DNA of 5,110 bases, from the NCBI GenBank assembly GCA_027620595.1, contig JAQCDI010000209.1, positions 1-5,110 of the forward strand, written 5' to 3'. Shown here piece after piece: positions 1 through 5,110 of this stretch. The translations under genes were made by a program, and so were the position numbers. The notes under the pieces are model-generated. The model was not told where the DNA came from and searched no databases. It worked only from the letters and a program-made list of their open reading frames with translations. This DNA comes from Bacteroidota bacterium. GTDB taxonomy: Bacteria; Bacteroidota; Rhodothermia; Rhodothermales; UBA10348. The first letter of the stretch is position 1. Each line of letters opens with the position of its first letter.

Positions 1-627
1 CTCTGGCAGCCCGGGCCGAGGACGCGCGTCCGCCTGACAAGCGAAGTGCGGGCCACCTACACGGTGGATGATTTCGTCCTCCAGGGTCGACGGCCCACGG
101 ATCAGGCGGCGCGCGAAATGCGCTACGAGCTGGAGGCCGAACATCAGGTCCAGACCGGCCTGCGACTCCTCCTGACGGGTTCGGTCTCGGACCTGCAACT
201 GGGGCGTTTCCTGGACGATGTGTTTGCCGAGATTCCCTTTGATACCCTGCGCACGGTCAGCATGTGGGCGCGTGTGCAGACGGGTCGCCGGGTTCAGGCT
301 GAGTTGGGCGTGCGGGCCTTCATCCGCACGGACTTCGACCGGGCCGCCACGGTACGCTACACGGTTCCGGAAACCGGTGAAGAGGCCACGATCAGCCGCA
401 TGGGCCGCCAGCGCATCGACCAGGTCGGGCCCACCATGGCCATCCTGTGGCCCATGCGCCGAAACGCGTATCTTCGACTGGATGGCTGGGCTACGGTCCA
501 AACAGTAACCCAACGGCTCTACGGGGATTTGCCCGAGGAGCGTACTGCCGTCATCCGGGCTGCCGCAAACCGCGGAAAGCGCACCCTCATTCCCAACCTG
601 GCGCTGACCATGCGCTGGGGGTTGTGA
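1..627 (+). CDS. Unrecognised beta-rich envelope protein, C-terminal part (5' truncated by window edge)
   Basis: The reading frame is open from the first base of the window and ends at TGA 625-627, so this is the last 208 residues of a longer protein. The GTG at 46 lies inside the open frame with no ribosome-binding site and is probably an internal valine codon rather than the start. I do not recognise the family. The visible part is rich in Arg, Thr, Val and aromatic residues, with several stretches of alternating polar and hydrophobic residues: around codons 95-118, 142-170, and the last strand LALTMRWGL at the C-terminus. That pattern fits amphipathic beta strands, and an amphipathic strand at the very C-terminus is typical of outer-membrane beta-barrels. 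No catalytic motif, membrane helix or lipobox is visible in this part. It ends 52 nt before coaE on the same strand and could be co-transcribed with it. An outer-membrane location is inference; a soluble beta-sandwich protein is the alternative. Confidence 0.75.
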   Translation, partial: LWQPGPRTRVRLTSEVRATYTVDDFVLQGRRPTDQAAREMRYELEAEHQVQTGLRLLLTGSVSDLQLGRFLDDVFAEIPFDTLRTVSMWARVQTGRRVQAELGVRAFIRTDFDRAATVRYTVPETGEEATISRMGRQRIDQVGPTMAILWPMRRNAYLRLDGWATVQTVTQRLYGDLPEERTAVIRAAANRGKRTLIPNLALTMRWGL

Positions 628-679
628 ACGGCCCCGCCCGGGGATCGACCGAAACCATCAACAGAGCTGGCCATCCGAC

Positions 680-1288
680 ATGCTGCGTATTGGACTGACA
701 GGGGGCATCGGGAGCGGCAAGTCGGCCGTCCGGGACCTGTTGGGGCGCAAGGGCGCGCGGATCTTTGACGCCGATGCGGTAGCCAAGCGCTTGATGGTGG
801 AGGATGCAGACGTCAAGGCCGAACTCGGGGGCGTACTCGGGGAGCGGGCCTGGCTTCGGGATGGGTCGCTCAACAAACGGTGGATTGCCGAGCGGTTGTT
901 TTCCGACGAGGACCTTCGGCGGCGGGTCAACGGCATCGTGCATCCGGCCGTGCACCGCGCTTTCGACGTGGCGGCGCAGAAGGCCGAGCGTGAAGGTGTT
1001 GCCATTTTCGTGCGGGAAGCCGCCCTGCTGCCGCCACCGGGAAAGGAGTCGTTCCTGGATCGTCTGGTGGCGGTGACCGCACCACGCGAAGAGCGGATAC
1101 GGCGCGTAATGCAGCGGGATGGGCTGACGTATTCGGATGTCGAGGCACGCATCCTGGCCCAACCTCGCGACGAGGAGTATGCTGCCTTGGCGGATGACAT
1201 CATTTCCAACGGGGGTTCCATGGCTGGGCTGTCGGCGCAGGTGGATGCCCTCTGGAACGAATGGATGGACAGGGAGGACCGAGCATGA
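680..1288 (+). CDS. coaE: Dephospho-CoA kinase (CoaE)
   Basis: CoaE phosphorylates the 3'-hydroxyl of the ribose of dephospho-CoA with ATP, the last step of cytoplasmic coenzyme A synthesis. The 202-residue product matches the usual family length of about 200. The N-terminus LRIGLTGGIGSGKS carries the Walker A P-loop (G8-S15, with K14 and S15). It is followed by the D30-A-D32 segment, which in this family holds the catalytic aspartate, then N84-G-I-V-H88-P89 of the substrate-binding helical domain. A REAALL segment at 112-117 stands where proteobacterial enzymes have PLL(F)E; this form is common in Bacteroidota. Next come the RI-RRVMQRDG lid region (about 138-147) and the ADDIISNGG segment near residue 180, the family's conserved AD-x-x-I-x-N. 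The start at ATG 680 places the P-loop at the normal position. No good Shine-Dalgarno precedes it. The stop overlaps the start of the acyltransferase gene, indicating one operon. Function is considered secure. Confidence 0.97.
   Translation: MLRIGLTGGIGSGKSAVRDLLGRKGARIFDADAVAKRLMVEDADVKAELGGVLGERAWLRDGSLNKRWIAERLFSDEDLRRRVNGIVHPAVHRAFDVAAQKAEREGVAIFVREAALLPPPGKESFLDRLVAVTAPREERIRRVMQRDGLTYSDVEARILAQPRDEEYAALADDIISNGGSMAGLSAQVDALWNEWMDREDRA
1271..1277 (+). promoter_or_regulatory. Shine-Dalgarno for the acyltransferase, inside coaE
   Basis: AGGGAGG contains a full GGAGG core and lies 7 nt before ATG 1285. This site decides the start: the earlier in-frame ATGs at 1261 and 1264 lie before or against it and have no such signal. 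The motif sits in the last codons of coaE, so ribosomes finishing coaE could reinitiate at the ATGA overlap. It is the only clear Shine-Dalgarno sequence in the window. Confidence 0.75.
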
Positions 1289-1863
1289 TCGAGATTGGAG
1301 CACGCGTACCGCGTCGACGCAACCGCATTCTGCGCATCCTGGGCAAAGGGATCCTCAAAATCGGACGCTGGCGCGTCACGGGCCGGATTGCGGATGAGCC
1401 CCGCTTTGTCCTGACCGGCGGCCCACACACGTCCAATTGGGACTTTGTCTATGCCCTGATGTCCGTTTGGGCCCTGGAGCTGGACGTGCACTGGATTGGC
1501 AAGCACACGATATTCCGCTGGCCGTTCGGCCGCGTTTTTGCATCCCTGGGCGGCATCCCGGTGGATCGGAACAACCCGGGCACCCTCTTCCGCGACATGC
1601 TGCGCGGTTTTGCCGGCCAAGGCGGGTTTGTCCTGGCGCTGTCGCCGGAAGGCACCCGGAAGAAGGTGAAGCGCTTCAAACCCGGGTTCCACCGCATCGC
1701 CCTCAAAGCGGGCGTTCCGGTCATTCCCGCCGGCATGGATTTCAGCACGCGGACCCTCCACTATGGAGAGCCGATTCCTGTGGACGACGATTTTCAGGCC
1801 GTCGAAGCGAAACTGCGGGCATTCTGGGCGGATTTCATCCCCAGGCATCCGGACCAGTTCTGA
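1285..1863 (+). CDS. Short PlsC-type lysophospholipid acyltransferase
   Basis: The 192-residue protein has all four motifs of the PlsC/LPLAT acyltransferase family. Motif I, HTSNWD, is the catalytic H48-x4-D53. Motif II is GGIPVDR at 89-95, motif III is SPEGTR with E122-G-T-R125 for binding the phosphate of the acceptor, and motif IV is VPVIPAG at 144-150. Such enzymes move an acyl group from acyl-CoA or acyl-ACP to a lysophospholipid or similar acceptor at the inner face of the cytoplasmic membrane. The protein is shorter than E. coli PlsC (about 245 residues) and has no clear N-terminal membrane helix. Instead it has an Arg-rich start (R7, R10-R12, R14, R17) that could bind the membrane peripherally. 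The PHTSNWDF form of motif I resembles a compact LPLAT subfamily, so a 1-acylglycerol-3-phosphate substrate is not assured; an ornithine-lipid or other acyl acceptor is possible. The start at 1285 is chosen for the ATGA overlap with coaE and the Shine-Dalgarno 7 nt upstream. An in-frame extension to ATG 1261 would add eight residues. Confidence 0.92.
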   Translation: MIEIGARVPRRRNRILRILGKGILKIGRWRVTGRIADEPRFVLTGGPHTSNWDFVYALMSVWALELDVHWIGKHTIFRWPFGRVFASLGGIPVDRNNPGTLFRDMLRGFAGQGGFVLALSPEGTRKKVKRFKPGFHRIALKAGVPVIPAGMDFSTRTLHYGEPIPVDDDFQAVEAKLRAFWADFIPRHPDQF

Positions 1864-1931
1864 GGTGGGAAGGCCTTAATTCCGGAATGAATCCGTCGAT
1901 TACAAAGGTGATACGCCTTCCCCGGCCCACC
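1864..1931. repeat. Nested inverted repeats between the acyltransferase and kinase genes
   Basis: The 84-nt gap holds two adjacent perfect palindromes, AAGGCCTT (1870-1877) and ATTCCGGAAT (1879-1888). It also has a longer imperfect inverted repeat: GGGAAGGC at 1867-1874 is the exact complement of GCCTTCCC at 1915-1922. GGTGGG (1864-1869) can alternatively pair with CCCACC (1926-1931), leaving CCCCGG as a bulge. There is no T-tract after either arm, so a classical intrinsic terminator is unlikely. The structure could stabilise or end the coaE-acyltransferase message, or be an operator or leader for the kinase gene. Those roles are inference; only the symmetry is seen. Confidence 0.45.
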
Positions 1932-1947
1932 TTGTACCCGCGTAGTG

Positions 1948-4671
1948 ATGTCGAAGCTGCTATCCCTGTACGGCAAGACGGTCAATCTGATCGTGATCGT
2001 TTTCGTCGTCTCATTTTCCGTGATCTCCCTTGCTTTCCTGTCCATTTCGGCCATGGAAGAGCGGGACAAGGTCCGTGACCTGGAAGAGATCATCCTTCGC
2101 GCCAACAGCGGCGTGCGTGAGTTCATGATCACTCGGGATCCCCAGGATGCCAAGGATACGGAAGTGCTGTTGCAAGAGGCGGATCTGGCGGTTCGCGAGG
2201 GTATCCGGGCCAAGAACCATCAGCAGCTGCACAACGAAGTGCTGCTCTACCTGCATTCGATCACAAACCTTCTGAAGGTGTATCAGCAGCGGGGTTTCTA
2301 CGAAGAGGATGGATTGGAAGGCCACATCCGCGAGCAACTCAACGCGATAGAGCAAACGTTGCTGCAAGCCGGTGAGCGGGACGCTGTCCTGGCACTGCTT
2401 CAGGCCCGGCGCGCTGAAAAGAACTTCCTGCTGCGGGAACGCTCATCCTACGTGGACGCCCTGCACGACACGGTGGACGACCTCATGGCAGCCGTGCGGC
2501 GCAGCAAGCTGACCGAGGCGGAAATAGAGCGCATCAACGTCGATCTGGGAGACTACCAGCACGACTTCGATCTACTTGTTTCCCTGGTGGACCGGGCACA
2601 GTGGATCCGCTCCGACCTCGAATTCATCCAGGGTGCCATCGGAAACACGTTGCAACTGGTCATCGCCGTCGAACAGCAGCGCGCCCGACGTTTCCTGTGG
2701 AGCGCGCTTGGACTGATGTTGCTGGCCTTCGTGTTCGGCATCGTGTATTCGATGTACGTGGCACGCACCATCCTGAAGCCGCTCGAAGCCATGCGGCACT
2801 ACGCGCGACGTGTAGCCGACGGGGAGCACCCCGAACCCGGAGACTGGGCAGCCGAGGACCTGACCAACGACGGTCTGAGTGCCTTGCTGGATTCGTTCAG
2901 GGAAGTGGCCGAACAGGTCCGACTGCGCAAGGTGGCCGAGGAGGACCTGCAGGTTTCCAAGGAAGCCCTTCAGCAGTACGCCAATGAGCTCGAGTCAAGA
3001 ACCGAACAGCTGGACGAAGTCGTGGTCCAGCTCAAGGAGGCGAAGAGCGACGCAGAGCGGGAATCCCGTACCAAGGCGGAGTTCCTGGCCAACATGAGCC
3101 ACGAAATCCGAACGCCACTCAACGGCATCATCGGCATGACGAGCCTTTTGGACGTGGACGATATGCCGGCCGATCAGCGGGAAGTGGTCGACGTGATCCG
3201 CACGAGTGGTGAGTCGTTGCTGTCTGTTGTCAATCACGTCCTGGATTTTTCGAAGATCGAGGCTGGAGGCATGTCGCTGGAAGAGGAACCGATGAGCATC
3301 CGCTCGACTGTGGAGGATGGATTGGGCATGGTGTCCCGGCAGGCGGCCGAGAAAGGCCTGGACCTTTCCGCCCGGATCGACGAAAGCGTGCCCGAGTTCG
3401 TGCACGGCGATGCCACCCGCATCCGGCAGATCGTACTGAACCTGCTGGGCAATGCGGTCAAATTCACCCATGATGGGGAAATCCAGGTGCGCGTGAAGGC
3501 CTCATCCATGGAATCGGATCGGATCCAAATGCATATCGAGGTCCAGGATACCGGAATCGGTATCGATGACTCTCAATTGGGAAGCCTGTTCGAGCCATTC
3601 CGTCAGGCGGAAGCGTCCACGACGCGCCGATTCGGAGGCACGGGTCTGGGTTTGACCATCAGCCGCAAGTTGGGCCAGATGATGGGAGGAGACATGTGGG
3701 TGGAAAGCCGTCCCGGCCGGGGCTCCACCTTCCACTTCACCCTGACCCTGCGCACCGACTCGGTATCCACTCCGTCCGTCCCTGTTGTGGTGCCGGGTCA
3801 TCAGCGGGTCCTGGTCCTGACGAGGGCTTCCCTGATCGGGGAGGCGCTCAAGGAAACACTGGGGCGTTTCGACCTGGAAACCGATCTCGTGGCCTCCGAA
3901 GAGGAAGCCACGGATCGCCTCTCGGAAGCGGAATACTTTGCCGTCTTCATCAATGAATGCGGCGGTGGATTCGACGGCGTGGCCGGAACGGCCATTGCAC
4001 GCATGCTCAAGAGCGGTGCGCCGATGACTCCCTTCGTCGTATTGCGGCACATTGATCAGCAACTCGGGGATGATGCGACAGAATGCCTGCTCAAACCCGT
4101 GCGCTTCTCGGCCCTGCGCGATTTCGTACTCCGTCATTCCCATCAGCAGACGGAAGGCCTCCGCATCCTGGCCAAGAAGGGCGAGCCTTCGAGCGGTCTG
4201 CGTCGGGTGGCCATGCCCGACCGGGAAACCCTTCCCATGCGCCGGACTTCGGTCCTTCTTGTGGAGGACAATCCGGTCAACCAGAAAGTGGGCGTCCGGA
4301 TGCTCGAGCGCCTGGGCTGCGAGGTCCACGTGGTTGACCGCGGCGAGAAAGCGGTTGAAGCCGTCCGGGACGGGCGCTATTCGCACATCTTCATGGATGT
4401 GCAGATGCCCGGCATGGACGGACTGGACGCCACGCGGGCCATTCGGGAGTTGCCTGATCTGGCACTTCGTCCGGTGATCATTGCCCTGACGGCCAATGCC
4501 ACGACCATGGATAGGCATCGCTGCCTGGAAGCCGGTATGGACGATTATGCCTCCAAGCCGGTCGACCCCAAGACGCTGCGTATCCTGTTGGAGCGCTATC
4601 CCGCACCCGGGCAAAGCGTGGGCGGAGACGGCTCGGCACAAGCGGAACCACCAGCGTTGGCCGGAGAATGA
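1948..4671 (+). CDS. Hybrid sensor histidine kinase with HBM-like sensor, pseudo-receiver and receiver
   Basis: This 907-residue inner-membrane kinase has TM1 (about 12-35), a helical periplasmic domain (36-248), TM2 (249-271), HAMP (272-325, P278) and a coiled coil (about 325-378). HisKA follows, with the phosphoacceptor H385 in NMSHEIRTPLNG, then HATPase_c with the N box (N498, N502), G1 DTGIGI (534-539), F box LFEPF and G2 GGTGLGL (563-569). The periplasmic part carries ARRAEKNFLLR at 153-163, a hallmark of helical bimodular (HBM) sensors such as McpS, and a related REFMITRD at 57-64, so both modules can be seen. The first receiver-like domain (620-725) is degenerate: T625-R626 stand where the acidic pair should be and N669 replaces the phospho-aspartate, though K716 remains. 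The second receiver (768-884) is intact, with E773, D774, D817, T848 and K870. The last 23 residues look disordered, and there is no HPt domain. Start: GTG 1945 is directly followed by ATG 1948, and ATG is preferred; neither has a Shine-Dalgarno, and an in-frame stop lies at 1909-1911. The ligand is unknown. Confidence 0.95.
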   Translation: MSKLLSLYGKTVNLIVIVFVVSFSVISLAFLSISAMEERDKVRDLEEIILRANSGVREFMITRDPQDAKDTEVLLQEADLAVREGIRAKNHQQLHNEVLLYLHSITNLLKVYQQRGFYEEDGLEGHIREQLNAIEQTLLQAGERDAVLALLQARRAEKNFLLRERSSYVDALHDTVDDLMAAVRRSKLTEAEIERINVDLGDYQHDFDLLVSLVDRAQWIRSDLEFIQGAIGNTLQLVIAVEQQRARRFLWSALGLMLLAFVFGIVYSMYVARTILKPLEAMRHYARRVADGEHPEPGDWAAEDLTNDGLSALLDSFREVAEQVRLRKVAEEDLQVSKEALQQYANELESRTEQLDEVVVQLKEAKSDAERESRTKAEFLANMSHEIRTPLNGIIGMTSLLDVDDMPADQREVVDVIRTSGESLLSVVNHVLDFSKIEAGGMSLEEEPMSIRSTVEDGLGMVSRQAAEKGLDLSARIDESVPEFVHGDATRIRQIVLNLLGNAVKFTHDGEIQVRVKASSMESDRIQMHIEVQDTGIGIDDSQLGSLFEPFRQAEASTTRRFGGTGLGLTISRKLGQMMGGDMWVESRPGRGSTFHFTLTLRTDSVSTPSVPVVVPGHQRVLVLTRASLIGEALKETLGRFDLETDLVASEEEATDRLSEAEYFAVFINECGGGFDGVAGTAIARMLKSGAPMTPFVVLRHIDQQLGDDATECLLKPVRFSALRDFVLRHSHQQTEGLRILAKKGEPSSGLRRVAMPDRETLPMRRTSVLLVEDNPVNQKVGVRMLERLGCEVHVVDRGEKAVEAVRDGRYSHIFMDVQMPGMDGLDATRAIRELPDLALRPVIIALTANATTMDRHRCLEAGMDDYASKPVDPKTLRILLERYPAPGQSVGGDGSAQAEPPALAGE

Positions 4672-4685
4672 GGGGACTTTCGCTC

Positions 4686-4701
4686 TCCTGACGGGTCAGG
4701 A
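4686..4701. terminator. Weak hairpin between convergent kinase and yajC genes
   Basis: TCCTGA-CGGG-TCAGGA is a perfect 6-bp stem with a 4-nt loop, starting 15 nt after the kinase stop. Its right arm overlaps the yajC stop codon (complement of 4696-4698). The symmetry means it would form in transcripts from both strands. Neither side is followed by a T-tract, so it is at best a weak or factor-assisted bidirectional terminator. This is the only terminator-like structure in the 24-nt convergent gap. Confidence 0.3.
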
Positions 4702-5016
4702 AGCAGTGTCCTTGCCAGACACCGAGGAAATGGCGCTCTTTTCGACGCGCAGCTTGGTGTTGCTGTCCACCTGTACCAGGACGGACGTTTCATCCACCTG
4801 CGTGACGGTCCCGTGGAGTCCTCCGATGGTGATCACGCGGTCATTCTTTTTCACCGCTTCAATCATGGATTTGCGCTGATCTTCCTTCTTCTTCTGGGGC
4901 CGGATGATGAAGAAGTAGAAGACGATGAAAATGAGGATCAGGGGCAGGAACATGGCCAGCGGATTGGACTGTTCGCCTGCCGGGGCGCCAAGAAGGAAGA
5001 AAGTCAGGGTCGACAT
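4696..5016 (-). CDS. yajC: Sec translocon accessory subunit YajC
   Basis: YajC is a small inner-membrane protein that associates with SecDF and the SecYEG translocon and supports protein export and membrane insertion. The 106-residue product matches the family length of about 110. It has a short N-terminus, one hydrophobic helix (about 20-38, rich in Phe, Leu and Ile), then the family signature R39-P40-Q41 followed by a Lys/Glu-rich cytoplasmic start. The segment NDRVITIGGLHGTV at 58-71 is the conserved core of the cytoplasmic domain, followed by a beta-rich end. The start is ATG at 5014-5016. A longer in-frame reading to GTG 5076 would add 20 polar residues not seen in the family and cross the likely promoter, so it is rejected. 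There is no clear Shine-Dalgarno. In many Bacteroidota yajC sits in a run with nusB, a YbbR-like gene and coaE; here it faces coaE from the opposite strand, 3.4 kb away. It converges with the kinase gene. Confidence 0.96.
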   Translation of the reverse strand: MSTLTFFLLGAPAGEQSNPLAMFLPLILIFIVFYFFIIRPQKKKEDQRKSMIEAVKKNDRVITIGGLHGTVTQVDETSVLVQVDSNTKLRVEKSAISSVSGKDTAS

Positions 5017-5043
5017 GATCGGTTGGAATCGTTGTTCGGTCGG

Positions 5044-5051
5044 CCAATATA
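5044..5051 (-). promoter_or_regulatory. Possible -7 promoter element for yajC
   Basis: Read on the - strand this is TATATTGG, matching five of the six fixed bases of the Bacteroidota -7 consensus TAnnTTTG. It lies 27 nt before the yajC ATG, which would give a leader of about 20 nt. No convincing TTG-type -33 element is visible at the expected distance upstream, so the call rests on one short AT-rich motif in otherwise GC-rich DNA. Confidence 0.3.
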
Positions 5052-5110
5052 CGGGTTGCCCGGCGCGTTGGCGCACCCGGTCATGAGAAGCATGCGTGGG
5101 GTACGGGCAA

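Noticed and set aside
632..643. CCCCGCCCGGGG as a terminator after the first gene
   Set aside because: The stem is only 4-5 bp with a 2-4 nt loop and no T-tract follows. It is better explained by GC-rich composition.
658..1848. A 396-codon open frame on the - strand across coaE and the acyltransferase
   Set aside because: It lies opposite two well-identified genes, its product is low-complexity Arg/Ser/Ala/Pro sequence with no recognisable motif, and long antisense frames are expected opposite high-GC genes.
1437..2078. A 213-codon + strand frame overlapping the acyltransferase and kinase starts
   Set aside because: It is out of frame with both recognised genes, and its Arg/Pro/Gly/His-rich product resembles no family.
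3502..4641. A 379-codon open frame on the - strand across the second half of the kinase gene
   Set aside because: It covers the conserved HATPase and receiver coding region on the other strand, its product is rich in His, Arg, Gly and Pro without domain motifs, and no start signal is visible. It is a codon-bias shadow.
4987..5077. A short - strand frame upstream of yajC encoding a lipobox-like LMTGC segment
   Set aside because: It is under 35 codons, overlaps the likely yajC promoter and start, and the lipobox has a poor -3 residue and lacks a proper signal peptide.
5083..5110. Possible start of a + strand gene divergent from yajC (ATG at 5083 or 5092)
   Set aside because: Only nine codons are visible before the window ends, with no Shine-Dalgarno and no recognisable sequence, so a gene cannot be supported.

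Overview
The window holds the end of one gene, three complete genes on the + strand and one complete gene on the - strand. It is gene-dense, high-GC (around 60% by eye) bacterial DNA, with no RNA genes, mobile elements, CRISPR arrays or long intergenic stretches. The dephospho-CoA kinase carries a Bacteroidota-like 'EAALL' variant of the usual 'PLL(F)E' segment. Most starts lack a Shine-Dalgarno sequence, and coaE and yajC lie close together, as they often do in Bacteroidota. High GC within that group points to the Rhodothermia (Rhodothermota/Bacteroidota) type of organism. This taxonomic call is an inference from gene content and style, not from a marker gene.

Layout: (1) 1-627 (+) is the C-terminal part of an unrecognised protein whose alternating polar/hydrophobic strands suggest an outer-membrane beta-barrel or other beta-rich envelope protein. 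(2) 680-1288 (+) is coaE, the last step of coenzyme A synthesis. (3) 1285-1863 (+) is a short PlsC-type lysophospholipid acyltransferase, overlapping coaE by ATGA and preceded by a strong Shine-Dalgarno inside coaE. (4) 1948-4671 (+) is a 907-residue hybrid sensor histidine kinase. Its parts are TM1, a helical bimodular (HBM)-like periplasmic sensor, TM2, HAMP, coiled coil, HisKA, HATPase_c, a degenerate pseudo-receiver and an intact receiver. (5) 4696-5016 (-) is yajC, the Sec translocon accessory subunit, convergent with the kinase across a 24-nt gap.

coaE and the acyltransferase form a translationally coupled pair: CoA supplies acyl groups for lipid synthesis, and the acyltransferase probably uses them in membrane lipid assembly. 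The kinase is separated by an 84-nt gap with nested inverted repeats and probably has its own control. No HPt protein or output response regulator is visible, so its phosphorelay partner lies elsewhere.

I found no evidence of a new multi-gene system. The most notable item is the kinase architecture: an HBM-like ligand sensor whose two-module repeat can be seen by eye, joined to a pseudo-receiver that has lost its phosphoacceptor site.
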